64,000 nucleotides of DNA from Solidesulfovibrio sp. (GCF_038562415.1 NZ_JBCFBA010000025.1:1-64000), one strand, 5' to 3'. Shown: positions 54,297 through 63,882, counted from the first letter of the stretch. The notes: a model not told the origin generated them from the letters alone. Translations and numbers: made by a program.

Positions 54297-54315
54297 ATTG
54301 ATCATGAAAATCAAT
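54297..54315. promoter_or_regulatory. Fur-type dyad before the decayed TonB receptor
   Basis: ATTGAT-CATGAAA-ATCAAT is a perfect 19-base dyad in the 7-1-7 style of Fur sites, 97 bases upstream of the receptor remnant. Confidence 0.6.
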
Positions 54316-54411
54316 TTCGCCTGACGGCCAGCACCACGTCGCCGGAATACCCGGGGCAGCGGTTTCAAAGACTGATTCCCGGGCGAAGCGCAGGCACAGG
54401 GGGTATCGCTC

Positions 54412-54655
54412 ATGCGCGCGTTGCGACTTTCCATCCTGTTTCTCTTGCTGTTTTCCGGCGTCACCTTTGCCGAGGACAAGGCGGACGAGGAGAAAACCAG
54501 AGCCGGCGAAATGAGAACCCATGTCCTCGAACCGGTGACCGTGACCGCCACCAAGCGCGAGGAACGCCTGGAAAAGGTGCCCGCCAGCATGTCCACGGTG
54601 TCCGACGTCGAGATCGAAGAGATGGGCGCCTGGAAGCTCGGTGAGGTCCTGGACA
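54412..54655 (+). pseudogene. TonB-dependent siderophore receptor, N-terminal stub
   Basis: A signal peptide (MRALRLSILFLLLFSGVTFA) and the start of a plug (LEPVTVTATKREERLEKVPA, SMSTVSDVEIEEMG) are intact for about 80 residues. At about 54650 the reading passes into a different protein. More than 85% of the receptor is missing, so it cannot function. Confidence 0.75.
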
Positions 54656-55042
54656 CCGGTCCTCGCCAAGCGGCTCGATATCCGGGACGCCTGGCGGGCG
54701 GTCTTTCCCGGCCATCCCGAACTGGCCCAGGGTAGTCTGGCCGTGGTCGGGCCACTCGCCCGGGATGGCGCTTCCCGAGGGGCGCTACGGGCGGCCTATG
54801 TCCGGGCGACCGGCTGGGTGGCGGCGCATCCCCGGGAAGCCGTGGCCCTGGCCGGGGAGATCTTCCCCGCCCTGGGTTCCCAGGCCGTGGACGGCGTTTT
54901 ACCTGGCGCGGACATTCGGCTCGTCATGGGACCGGAGGGTGAGGAGGCGGCCCGGTTTTTCCTCGAACTGCTCCATGACATGTCGCCGGCGAGCATCGGT
55001 GGCCGGCTGCCCGGCCCGGAATTCTTCGAGGTCGCCGCATGA
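54656..55042 (+). pseudogene. ABC substrate-binding protein, C-terminal part
   Basis: From VLAKRLDIRDAWRAVFPGHP through ALRAAYVRATGWVAAHPREA and GGRLPGPEFFEVAA, this resembles the C-terminal half of nitrate/sulfonate/taurine-type (NMT1-like) binding proteins. The N-terminal half and signal peptide are gone; it is joined to the receptor stub. The stop overlaps the permease ATG, so the operon order survives. Confidence 0.6.
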
Positions 55043-55544
55043 GATGGGACGGGATCGCCGGACGGCTGTGCGGTTTGGCCGCGCTCCTTGGCGCCTGGGA
55101 GGCGGCTTCACGCCAGGGCCACGGCATTGCCGTGGCCTCGCCCGGGGAGACGTTGGCGGCCTTGGCCGGACTGCTGGCCGGTTGGTATCCGGCGGCGCGG
55201 GCCTTCCTGATCCCGTCCCGGTGGATGCTGACCAGCGTTCCCGGGGTGGTGACGGTGATGCTCGGCATGCTGTGGTTTGGCCTGGGTTCGGCCATGGTCG
55301 TGGCCATCGGTGGCGCTCATGGTCGCGCCGACCATCCACGTGGCTGTCATCGAGGGCCTGGCCACCGTGGATGCGACGCTTTCGGAGATGGCCCGAGCCT
55401 ACCGTTTCACCCCGGCTATGCGGCTTTGGCATGTTTACGCCCCGGCCATGGCCGCGCCGCTTTTCTCCGGTGGTGTGGTGGCCTTGGGCATGGCCATGCG
55501 GGTGGCGGTCCTGGCCGAGGCCCTGGGGGCAGGGGAGATCCTGG
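55039..55544 (+). pseudogene. ABC permease (SsuC-like), frameshifted and shortened
   Basis: Frame one reads MRWDGIAGRLCGLAALLGAW to SVPGVVTVMLGMLWFGLGSA. Near 55310 it must shift to continue VALMVAPTIHVAVIEGLATV, DATLSEMARAYRF and the membrane-coupling region to AEALGAGEI. Several helices are missing. The second frame then runs without a stop into the ATPase. Confidence 0.65.
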
Positions 55545-56103
55545 CCGTCCTGGGTCCAAGCGGCATCGGCAAGTCCACGCTGCTGCGGCTGGCGGCGCGG
55601 CTTTCCCGGCCGACCAGCGGCACGGTGATGCTGGCCGTGCGGCGCATCGGCTTCGTTTTCCAGGAGCCGCGCCTCCTGCCGTGGCGCACGGCCCTGGAAA
55701 ACGTGGCGCTGCCCCTTTTGGCCATGGGCGTGCCTCTGGAACAGGCCAGGACCAGGGCCGCCGCCATGCTCGGCCGCATGGGCCTGGCTGCTTTCGCAAC
55801 TTCCTGTCCGGAAACCCTTTCCGGCGGCATGCGCCAGCGCGTTTCCCTGGCTCGGGCCTTTGTGGTCGAACCCGAGTTGCTGCTCCTCGATGAACCGTTC
55901 ACCGGACTTGATCCCGAGCTGCGCCTCTCCATGCGCCGCCATCTGGATGCCTTGCTGGCCGCGTCCGGTGCGGCGTCCCTGCATGTCACCCACGACATCG
56001 GGGACATCCCGGTGCGGACGAACCGGATACTGCGTCTCACGGCGGCGGGAGTGCGTTTTGAGCGCCCGTGTGACCTGGGAATGACCGTGTTGAAGGAGGC
56101 CTT

Positions 56104-56107
<4 letters not shown>
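55545..56107 (+). pseudogene. ABC ATPase (SsuB-like) fused to the permease remnant
   Basis: The ATPase part keeps Walker A (LGPSGIGKSTLLRL), Q-loop (VFQEPRLLPWRTALENV), signature (LSGGMRQRVSLARAF), Walker B (LLLLDEPFTGLD) and H-loop (LHVTHDIGDI), but its first 30 or so residues are replaced by the end of the permease (AGEILAVLGPSG). It could fold as a nucleotide-binding domain, but not as a normal transporter ATPase. Confidence 0.65.
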
Positions 56108-56647
<540 letters not shown>

Positions 56648-56651
<4 letters not shown>

Positions 56652-56950
56652 GTGTCGCCGGCAGAAAGGGACGGTATGCCTCGGATATCAACGTGACACC
56701 GTTTGTCGATGTCATGCTGGGGCTGCTCATCATTTTCATGGTCACCGCGCCCATGATGACCGAAGGCATCGGCGTCGATTTGCCGCAGACAAGAACGGTG
56801 GAGGCTTTGCCGGTCGATGACGACCACATCGTCGTCGGCGTCGGCCCAACGGGCATGGTGTTTCTCGACGAGCAACGCGTGGCCTTGGAGGACTTGACGA
56901 GCAGGCTGCGCGGCCACATGTCCTCGGGACAAAAGGAGGTGTTTCGGCGT
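56648..56950 (+). pseudogene. ExbD-family protein, C-terminus lost
   Basis: [20 protein letters not shown], then [20 protein letters not shown] give the ExbD anchor with its conserved Asp. The periplasmic part runs to [14 protein letters not shown] and stops resembling ExbD about 100 residues in. The frame continues without a stop into a TonB-like segment, so it is a deletion fusion. Confidence 0.65.
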
Positions 56951-57175
56951 GGTGGCCGAACGGCCGGAGGAGGGAGGCCGGTAACCGTGCGAGCCGCCGA
57001 TGTTCTCGTCTCCGTAAGCGCCCATGCAGCGTTCATTGCCATCCTGTTCCTGTGGCCGGTGGCGCAACCGGTTCCGCATCCGAAAATATTCACTGTGGGG
57101 ATGGTGCAACTGGTCCGGCCCCTGTCCGCCGAATCGCCGTCCGCCGCGCCTGCTGCGGCGCATGCCTTGCCGAAG
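56951..57175 (+). pseudogene. TonB N-terminal fragment fused to ExbD
   Basis: In the ExbD frame, [20 protein letters not shown] gives the TonB-type single anchor, then a Pro/Ala-rich start of linker ([15 protein letters not shown]). The C-terminal TonB domain is absent; the frame then reads nonsense across the GNAT gene. Confidence 0.6.
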
Positions 57176-57180
57176 CGACC

Positions 57181-57513
57181 ATGGCCGTACCGGCGTGGCA
57201 TGAAGAGGCGATTGCCAAGGCGCATGACCGGGAATCGTTTGATTGTGGCGATGCCGCCTTGAACGATTTTTTGCGCCGTCATGCGCGCAAGAGCCATCTC
57301 CAGGAAGGAGCCAAGACGTTCCTTGCCATTGATGACAGGGATGGCAAGACGATCCTCGGCTTTTACAGCGTCAGTCCCGCCTCGATCGCCTATGAACGCA
57401 CGCCGGAACTTATCACGCGCGGCCTTGCCCGCCATGAAGTGCCGGTTTTTCGACATACCGCATTTATCCCCAAAATAAACTTAAAAGGGGCTCCGAAAAC
57501 AGGAACCCCTTAA
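57181..57513 (+). pseudogene. GNAT acetyltransferase toxin, truncated at 3' end
   Basis: [54 protein letters not shown] and LARHEVPVFR match the first 60% of TacT/AtaT-type GNAT toxins (about 165 residues). The acetyl-CoA loop is missing: after VPVFR the reading enters terminator sequence beside the tRNA fragment. No antitoxin gene is upstream, so the module is dead. Confidence 0.7.
57485..57511 (-). terminator. Terminator belonging to the tRNA-Arg fragment
   Basis: On the minus strand AAGGGGTTCC pairs with GGAGCCCCTT (10 bp with one G-U), followed by TT; it starts 9 bases after the tRNA CCA end. The wobble pair works only on the minus strand, which fixes its direction. Confidence 0.6.
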
Positions 57514-57519
57514 AATCTT

Positions 57520-57567
57520 TGGCGCACTCTGCAGGATTCGAACCTGCAGCCGTCAACTTAGAAGGCC
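57520..57567 (-). other. 3' fragment of tRNA-Arg(UCU), probable att-site scar
   Basis: The minus strand reads GGCCTTCTAAGTTGACGGC, then GCAGG-TTCGAAT-CCTGC and AGAGTGC-G-CCA: anticodon loop with TCT, variable region, complete T-arm, acceptor 3' strand and CCA. The matching acceptor 5' strand (GCACTCT), D-arm and first half of the anticodon stem are absent upstream. A 3' tRNA piece of this size is what tRNA-targeting integrases leave at one end of an island. Confidence 0.75.
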
Positions 57568-57580
57568 ATTCCCAACAAAG

Positions 57581-58387
57581 TCATACGGCATTTTCCGGGT
57601 GTTGTTTTTCTACTCCACCGTCGTCAATGCTTTTCCTCACACCCACAGCAATCTCCGGACCAGATTCTACAGCCTGCCTCACGTTCTCCAGCTCCCGCTC
57701 CACCTGGGAGATATGGTTGTACATGGCCTTGGATGCCGCTTCGCCGTCTTTGCGTACAATGGCATCGATGATGTGTTGGTGGGCTCCCAGGACTTTTTCG
57801 GAAAACAACCGGCCTGGTTTGAGGTGGTGTTTGACGTCCGTCAACAAGCTGTTCACGAAATCCAGGATCATGACCAGGATGGGATTGCCCGTTTTTCGGG
57901 CCAGCAGGATGTGAAAATTGATTTCCGCTTTCGCCCCAACCAGATTCTTGTCCTCCCGGTAAACCTTTTGGCACTCTTCGTGGAGATCGAGCAGGTCCTG
58001 GGTGTCCTTTGCGTCAAACGTCTCGGCGGCGCGCCGGGCCAGGTAGGGTTCGATGATCTTGCGCACTTCCGACAGGTCGCGGATGGAAATATTCTGGAAG
58101 TGGAAAAAGCTTTGCAAAAAATCCCGGGCGGTCTCCGGATTCACTTCGGTGACCACCGGGCCGCCGCCTGCTCCCCGACGAATGTCGATGAGTCCCATGC
58201 CTTCCAGCGTGCGCAAGGCTTCCCGCAGGGTATGCTTGCTCACCCCGAACTGTTGGACAAGATCCTTTTCCGGGGGCAGGGCTTCGCCGGACTTGATCTG
58301 GCCTTGCAGGATGGCCTCGCGGATCTGACGGATGATCAGGGTCGAAATCTTATCTTTCTTGGTGGTCTTGAACATGTGCTGATCCAT
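57581..58387 (-). CDS. FadR/GntR-family transcriptional regulator
   Basis: The 268-residue start MDQHMFK was chosen though no strong ribosome site exists; M5 is an alternative. The N-terminal winged helix has LPPEKDLVQQFGVSKHTLRE (about 38-57) and GAGGGPVVTE. The C-terminal FCD domain has metal-type residues in LHEECQKVY, NFHILLARKTGN and GAHQHIIDAI. It is transcribed away from the alcohol dehydrogenases and ends 13 bases from the tRNA scar. It probably regulates the genes to its right. Confidence 0.87.
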   Translation of the reverse strand: MDQHMFKTTKKDKISTLIIRQIREAILQGQIKSGEALPPEKDLVQQFGVSKHTLREALRTLEGMGLIDIRRGAGGGPVVTEVNPETARDFLQSFFHFQNISIRDLSEVRKIIEPYLARRAAETFDAKDTQDLLDLHEECQKVYREDKNLVGAKAEINFHILLARKTGNPILVMILDFVNSLLTDVKHHLKPGRLFSEKVLGAHQHIIDAIVRKDGEAASKAMYNHISQVERELENVRQAVESGPEIAVGVRKSIDDGGVEKQHPENAV

Positions 58388-58599
58388 GGTTGTTGCTCGT
58401 GACAGGGCGTCGCGCCGGCTTGCGTCGCCTCCCTGAAGCGGGCATGTCGGTCTGCCGGGTATAGGGGTATATAGCCAAGCCGCCCCGACAGTCCAGTGTT
58501 TGTGCCCCGCCCTGGTGCGCATCGGTCCGTTCCACACGCTTTCCCGAAAAATTACCTCTGATTTCAGTCTATTGTTGCCGGCTCGAACAGGAATAGTGT

Positions 58600-58615
58600 T
58601 ATATTTGAATATAAG
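58600..58615. promoter_or_regulatory. 16-bp palindrome upstream of the GntR gene
   Basis: TTATATT-TG-AATATAA is a perfect 7-bp dyad about 210 bases before the GntR start in an AT-rich stretch. It may be an autoregulatory operator or promoter. Confidence 0.45.
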
Positions 58616-58721
58616 TTTATTTTAGCAAAAAGGCAAACCCCGACGCGAAACATTTTCTCGTGGCTGCGACAGCCAAATTCGGCAAACAAAGCCTGTGATC
58701 TCAAATGGTCACACTAATTAT

Positions 58722-58741
58722 CCATATATTTTAAAATTTGG
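58722..58741. promoter_or_regulatory. 20-bp operator-like palindrome, copy 1 (before first ADH)
   Basis: CCATATATTTTAAAATTTGG, immediately followed by TTGAAA, a possible -35. It lies 364 bases before the first ADH start. The 58388-59104 interval holds no gene; 58760-59090 is high-GC with nothing recognised. Confidence 0.6.
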
Positions 58742-59104
58742 TTGAAATCGCCATCCCCCTGTTGTAGCGTGTCCCCATCGAGCGCCCCCGTGCGACTCCG
58801 GGGCGCCGGGGCCGGCAGACGGCCGGGCAGCGGGCGCGAGGGCCGCCCCAGGAACCGACCAGGCGGGTGTCCGAGGTGTCGGAAGACGGCTGCGGTACGG
58901 CCGGCCGAAGCGGGTCGCAAACGCGTCGCCGCGGCAGCGACGAATCGCGGAGAAGACACGGGCTGCGCGCAGCATGCGTCGGCATGGAATGCGGGCGGAC
59001 GACACGAAAAAGACTGTTTGAGAACGACCGGAGACGCTCTGAGAACCAACGGTGGCCGGGAAGACTTTTCTGGGCCGATGATCGCAACAAAGGAGATGGG
59101 AGAC

Positions 59105-60268
59105 ATGACGACGCGTACCTTCAACATGCCGGCGACAGTGCATATCGGTGTGAACGCAGCGGCCGAGGTCGGTCCGGCCGCCGCACGACAGGGCGCGAGC
59201 AGGGCGCTGCTGGTGACGGATCAGGTGCTCATCGACACGGGCACCATCGAGCCGGTGTTCGCCTCGTTGCGGCAAGCCGGCATCCCGGTCGAAATCTATG
59301 CCGGCGTGGACAAGGAACCCACCCTGACCCACGTGCGGGACGGCTTGGACATCATCCGGCGCGGCCGGTGCGATCTGGTCATCGGTTGCGGCGGCGGCAG
59401 CTCCCTCGACGTGGCCAAGGCCGTCTCCGTCATGGCCACCAATCCCGGCGTGATCCAGGAGTACATGGGGGCCGACAAGGTGAGGCAAAAGGGCCTGCCG
59501 CTTTTCGCCGTGCCGACCACGGCCGGTACCGGCAGTGAAGCCACCCTGTTCACCATCATCACCGATACCGAGCATGACGTGAAAATGCTCATCGGCAGCC
59601 CCTACCTCATGCCGCAGGTCGCTTTCGTCGATCCCGGCCTGACCCTGGCCATGCCCCGGGGGCTGACGGCGGCAACCGGCCTCGACGCCCTGACCCACGC
59701 CATCGAGGCCTATGTCTCGCGCAAGGCCCAGCCCATGACGGACGTGCTGGCGCTTTCCGCCGTGGGCCTCATCTCCCGCAATCTGCCCAAGGCCTGGCAG
59801 CGGCCGGACGACCTCGAGGCCCGGTCCCAGACCATGCTCGGCGCACTCCAGGCCGGCATCGCCTTTTCCAACGCCTCGGTCGCCCTGGTCCACGGTATGT
59901 CCCGACCGGTGGGGGCGCTTTTTCATGTGGCCCACGGCATCTCCAACGCCGCCCTGCTCGGCGTGGTCATGGAGTTTTCCCTGCCCGGCAATCCGAAGCG
60001 CTACGCGGACATCGCCCGGGCCATGGGCGTGGACTGTCCGGCCCAGGCCGACGACGCAACCGTGGCCCAGGCCGGGGCGGATGCGGTCAAGGGGCTCATT
60101 GTCGCCCTGGAGGTGCCGGGTCTGCAACAGCTCGGGGTCAGCCGGGAAAAGCTCGATCCCGTGGTGGCCAAGATGGCCGAGGACGCCCTGGCCAGCGGCA
60201 GCCCCGGGAACAACCCCAGGTTGGCGCGCAAGCAGGAGATCATCGAACTCTATTACGCGGCATTGTAG
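59105..60268 (+). CDS. Iron-containing alcohol dehydrogenase (first)
   Basis: The 387-residue start MTTRTFN follows GGAGATGGGAGAC. It has the NAD-binding GCGGGSSLDVAKAV near 96, VPTTAGTGSEAT near 138, and metal ligands Asp and His in GLDALTHAIEAYVS near 195 and His in LVHGMSRPVGALFHVAHG near 263. Group III (Fe-ADH) enzymes interconvert alcohols and aldehydes with NAD. It is 90 bases before the aldehyde dehydrogenase. Substrate not deducible. Confidence 0.9.
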   Translation: MTTRTFNMPATVHIGVNAAAEVGPAAARQGASRALLVTDQVLIDTGTIEPVFASLRQAGIPVEIYAGVDKEPTLTHVRDGLDIIRRGRCDLVIGCGGGSSLDVAKAVSVMATNPGVIQEYMGADKVRQKGLPLFAVPTTAGTGSEATLFTIITDTEHDVKMLIGSPYLMPQVAFVDPGLTLAMPRGLTAATGLDALTHAIEAYVSRKAQPMTDVLALSAVGLISRNLPKAWQRPDDLEARSQTMLGALQAGIAFSNASVALVHGMSRPVGALFHVAHGISNAALLGVVMEFSLPGNPKRYADIARAMGVDCPAQADDATVAQAGADAVKGLIVALEVPGLQQLGVSREKLDPVVAKMAEDALASGSPGNNPRLARKQEIIELYYAAL

Positions 60269-60358
60269 TCGGAATACAACGGGAAAAACCGAGCGTTGAC
60301 GCCTCTTGCCGCACGCTGGCCAGGGCGAAGACGGTCACGAATCGCAACGGAGGAAGCC

Positions 60359-61888
60359 ATGTCGGAGATCAAGAAGCTGCCATATTGTGTCGACAACGAA
60401 TGGCGGCAGAGCGCCACGGACAAGTACACGCCCGTGATGAACCCGAGCACTGGCGAACAGATCGCCGCCGCCCCGGTCTGCCTGCCGGACGAGGTGGATT
60501 CGGCCGTGCAGGCGGCCAAGGCTGCCTACCCGGCCTGGTCGAGCAAGCCCGTGGGCGTGCGCACCCAGGTCCTGTTCCGCTTCCGGGAACTGGTCAATCA
60601 GCATTTCGAGGAACTCTCCGTGCTGCTGGCCACGGAAATGGGCAAGAACCTGGACGAATCCCGGGGCGATGTGCACAAGGTCGTGGAGGCCTGCGAGGTG
60701 GCCGTGAGCGCGCCCATGGAGATCCAGGGCTACGCCATGATGGAAGCGACCCGCAGCCATGACATCTGCCTGTACCGCGAGTCCGTGGGCGTGTTTCTGG
60801 GCATCGCGCCGTACAACTTCCCGGCCATGATCCCCTTCGGCTGGTTCCTGCCCCTGTGCATCGTCGCCGGCAACACCATGGTGCTCAAGGCGGCCAGCAT
60901 GGTGCCGCAGACCGGCATGCGCCTGCTCGAATTGCTCATCGAGGCCGGTCTGCCCAAGGGCGTGGCCAACCTCGTCACCTGCAGCCGCCAGGAGGTCGCC
61001 AACCTGCTGTCCCATCCCGACATCCGGGGCATCTCCTTCGTCGGCTCCACCGCAACCGGAACCAAGATCTATTCCGGCGCGGCCGCGGCCGGCAAGCGGG
61101 TGCAGTGCCTGACCGAGGCCAAAAACCACGCTCTGCTGCTGGAGGACGCCCCCCTGGAATGGTCGGCCCAGCGCGTCATCAACTCCTGTTTCGGCTGCGC
61201 CGGCCAGCGCTGCATGGCCCTGCCCGTGGTGGTGGTCCAGGAATCGGTGGCCGACCGGTTCGTGCAGATTCTCAAAGGCATGGGCGAACGGCTGACGGTC
61301 GGCGCGGCCTACGATCCGCAAACCCAGCTCGGGCCGGTCATCAGCGCCGCCCACAAGAAATCCGTGCTCGATTGGATCGACAAGGGCGTGGCCGAAGGGG
61401 CCAGCCTCGTCCTGGACGGCCGTCAGTGCGCGCCCAAGGGCTTCGAGAACGGCTATTTCGTCGGCCCCACCATCTTCGACCACGTGACCCCGGGCATGAC
61501 CATCGGCGACCAGGAGATCTTCGGGCCGGTGGTGTGCATCAAGCGGGTCAAGGACTTCGAGGAAGGGATCGCCGTCATGAACGCCAATCCCTTTGCCAAC
61601 GGCTCCTCCATCTTCACCCAAAGCGGCCACTACGCCCGGGAATTCGCCCGTCGCACCGACGGCGGCATGGTCGGCGTCAACGTCGGCATCCCCGTGCCCC
61701 TGGCCTTTTTCCCCTTCAGCGGCAACAAGCGGTCGTTTTTCGGCGATCTGCACGTCCTCGGGCGCGACGGACTGCGCTTCTACACCCGCACCAAGACTGT
61801 CACCACCAAATGGGTTTCGCCCAAGGAATCCGGTGACGCCCAGGCCCGGGTGAGCACCTGGGAAGGCACCATCAACCGCGAACTGTAG
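60359..61888 (+). CDS. Aldehyde dehydrogenase, CoA-acylating MMSDH type
   Basis: The 509-residue start MSEIKKLP follows CGGAGGAAGCC. Typical ALDH blocks: NPSTGEQIA, APYNFPAMIPFGWFLPLCI near 160, GNTMVLKAAS, SFVGSTATGTKIYS near 230, TEAKNHALLLEDA near 258 and the catalytic Cys in FGCAGQRCMALPVV near 287. The NHA sequence and the GQRCMA box are those of methylmalonate-semialdehyde dehydrogenases (IolA/MmsA), which form acyl-CoA. It would oxidise the aldehyde from the adjacent ADH. Confidence 0.88.
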   Translation: MSEIKKLPYCVDNEWRQSATDKYTPVMNPSTGEQIAAAPVCLPDEVDSAVQAAKAAYPAWSSKPVGVRTQVLFRFRELVNQHFEELSVLLATEMGKNLDESRGDVHKVVEACEVAVSAPMEIQGYAMMEATRSHDICLYRESVGVFLGIAPYNFPAMIPFGWFLPLCIVAGNTMVLKAASMVPQTGMRLLELLIEAGLPKGVANLVTCSRQEVANLLSHPDIRGISFVGSTATGTKIYSGAAAAGKRVQCLTEAKNHALLLEDAPLEWSAQRVINSCFGCAGQRCMALPVVVVQESVADRFVQILKGMGERLTVGAAYDPQTQLGPVISAAHKKSVLDWIDKGVAEGASLVLDGRQCAPKGFENGYFVGPTIFDHVTPGMTIGDQEIFGPVVCIKRVKDFEEGIAVMNANPFANGSSIFTQSGHYAREFARRTDGGMVGVNVGIPVPLAFFPFSGNKRSFFGDLHVLGRDGLRFYTRTKTVTTKWVSPKESGDAQARVSTWEGTINREL

Positions 61889-62033
61889 CGTCCACGTTTG
61901 TCCCCCGGGGACAGGTTGCATCCGTGCCGGAGGACCCGACCGCCAACCTCCGGGTCTTCCGGCACGCCTTCCTGCCCCTGCGCCCCGGATTTTCCCGCGT
62001 CGACATCCCGTTAAACCCCCAGGAGGAAGCCCT

Positions 62034-62291
62034 GTGAACGGCCTCTCTATCGGCTCCTCCGGGGGATGCGCCGGCAAGCCCCTGCTCGCCCTGGCCCTGG
62101 GACAGTGCTTCGAGCGCCAGGAACGGCACAGCGGCTTCATCAAGCCCGCCGACGCCCTGCCGCCCATGCCCGGCGAACCGGCCGCCTCCGGCCGCTGCCG
62201 ACCCGTGGCCTGCGAGGAAGCCTTCATGGGCGGCGGGCGGCCGAGGCCATCAGCCGCCGGCTGTTGGGCTGAGCTGCCGGCCTTGGGCTGA
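62034..62291 (+). pseudogene. Phosphotransacetylase/BioD-like N-terminal fragment
   Basis: A GTG start after CCAGGAGGAAGCCCT begins NGLSIGSSGGCAGKPLLALA, LGQCFERQERHSGFIKPADA, LPPMPGEPAASG. This echoes the P-loop N-terminal domain of long phosphotransacetylases (lyIGSteGfsGK...KPlg.lP). The Walker Lys is kept but Ser/Thr after it is Pro, and the frame stops after 85 residues. Probably the leftover start of a pta-type gene, still with a good ribosome site. Confidence 0.45.
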
Positions 62292-62372
62292 AGACACGGG
62301 GTTGCGGGTTTGCGTGCGGCCGGGTGGTTGAAAAAATTTGTAACATAGTAAAATTTTAGACTAAATTAATAG

Positions 62373-62392
62373 CCATATATTATAAGATATGG
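62373..62392. promoter_or_regulatory. 20-bp operator-like palindrome, copy 2 (before second ADH)
   Basis: CCATATATTATAAGATATGG, the most symmetric copy, immediately followed by TTGACG as a possible -35. The 62292-62640 interval holds no gene. Confidence 0.65.
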
Positions 62393-62486
62393 TTGACGTA
62401 CGCCAGGCCGTGGCGTAAGAAGAGGCAACAGGAATTCAAAAGGAATCACGAAATGGAGGGGCGTTTTTTACGGCGTCTTTAAATAG

Positions 62487-62506
62487 CCATATATTTTAAA
62501 TTTAGG
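62487..62506. promoter_or_regulatory. 20-bp operator-like palindrome, copy 3 (before second ADH)
   Basis: CCATATATTTTAAATTTAGG, 114 bases after copy 2 and 134 bases before the second ADH start. The preceding AATAGCC is shared with copy 2. Confidence 0.6.
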
Positions 62507-62640
62507 ATAAATTCCGTCCCAAGACAACTGTCCGGCTGCCTGGTCAGGGAGGGACGCAGCGGAATGCCTTTCGGAAAACGATATCCCCGCCGGCGGCGGC
62601 AAAACCGCCACCGGATGCAACCGCAACCACGGAGGACGAA

Positions 62641-63792
62641 ATGGCTGACTTTCTGTGTCCGGCAGTGAATTTCATTGGCAGGGGAACCCTGGCCGAGGTG
62701 GGACCGCGCGCGGCCATGTTCGGGAAAAAGGCGCTCATCGTCACGGACAAGTTCCTGGCCAGCCAGACCGGCGGGGCCGTGGACCAGGTCAAGGCGCACC
62801 TGGACAAGGCCGGCGTCGTCCATGTGCTGTACGGCGGCGTCGATCCCAATCCCCGGGTCGCCAATGTGGAGGAGGGGTTGACCATTTACCGCAAGGAAAA
62901 ATGCGACCTCCTCGTGACCGTCGGCGGCGGCAGCGCCCATGATTGCGGCAAGGGCATCGGCATCGCGGCCACCCACGACGGCGACCTCTACGACGACTAT
63001 GCCGGCATCGAAAAACTGACCAACGAGCTGCCTCCCATCATCGCCGTCAACACCACCGCCGGCACCGGCAGCGAAGTGACGCGCCATTGCGTGCTCACCA
63101 ACATGGCCCGCAAAATCAAGTTCGTCATCGTCAGCTGGCGCAACCTGCCCAAGGTCTCCATCAACGATCCCGAGCTCATGATCGGCAAGCCGGCGGCGCT
63201 GACCGCCTCCACGGGCATGGACGCCCTGACCCACGCCGTGGAGTGCTACGTGACCCTCGCCGCCAACGAAGCCACCGACGCCGTGGCCATCCGGGCCATC
63301 AAGCTGGTCGGGCAGCATCTGCGCCGCGCCGTGGCCTACGGCGAGGACATCGTGGCCCGCGAAGGCATGGCCTATGCCTCGCTTCTGGCCGGCATGGCCT
63401 TCAACAACGCCGGCCTGGGCTATGTCCACGCCATGGCCCACCAGCTGGGCGGCATGCTCGACATGCCCCACGGCATGGCCAACGCCATCCTCCTGCCCCA
63501 TGTCGAGCGCTGGAACCTCATGGTCAACCCGGGCAAGTTCGCGGACATCGCGGTCGCCCTGGGCGAAAACATCGACGGCCTGGGCATGATCGAGGCGGCG
63601 GAAAAGGCCATCACGGCCATCGAACGCCTCTCTTCCGACGTGGGCATCCCCAAGAGCCTGGCCGCGCTCGGCGTCAAGGAATCCGATCTCGAACCCATGG
63701 CCAAGCAGGCCCTTTTGGACGGCAATGCCGGCTGCAACCCGCGCAAGGGCAACGTCAACGACATCATCGCCCTGTTCAAGGCCGCCATGTAG
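62641..63792 (+). CDS. Iron-containing alcohol dehydrogenase (second)
   Basis: The 383-residue protein starts after CACGGAGGACGAA. NAD-binding VGGGSAHDCGKGIGI near 95, NTTAGTGSEVTRHCVLTN near 138, metal ligands in MDALTHAVECYV near 195, and VHAMAHQLGGMLDMPHG near 262 with IDs of Desulfovibrio ethanol-type Fe-ADH. It differs clearly from the first ADH. Two operator copies in its upstream region suggest tight control. The likely role is ethanol or short-chain alcohol oxidation feeding electron supply. Confidence 0.92.
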   Translation: MADFLCPAVNFIGRGTLAEVGPRAAMFGKKALIVTDKFLASQTGGAVDQVKAHLDKAGVVHVLYGGVDPNPRVANVEEGLTIYRKEKCDLLVTVGGGSAHDCGKGIGIAATHDGDLYDDYAGIEKLTNELPPIIAVNTTAGTGSEVTRHCVLTNMARKIKFVIVSWRNLPKVSINDPELMIGKPAALTASTGMDALTHAVECYVTLAANEATDAVAIRAIKLVGQHLRRAVAYGEDIVAREGMAYASLLAGMAFNNAGLGYVHAMAHQLGGMLDMPHGMANAILLPHVERWNLMVNPGKFADIAVALGENIDGLGMIEAAEKAITAIERLSSDVGIPKSLAALGVKESDLEPMAKQALLDGNAGCNPRKGNVNDIIALFKAAM

Positions 63793-63858
63793 GTCGGGGC
63801 AAGGAGTTCAGGCGACGGCATGCCGTGTTTCCTTCGAAAACGGCGTGCCCGCCGGTCC

Positions 63859-63882
63859 GGCCCGGAAGGGGGCTTCCGGGCC
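63859..63882 (+). other. Stem-loop between second ADH and next gene
   Basis: GGCCCGGAAG and CTTCCGGGCC form a perfect 10-bp stem with a GGGG loop. No U-run, so it is more likely a message-stability or partial termination element. Confidence 0.5.
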
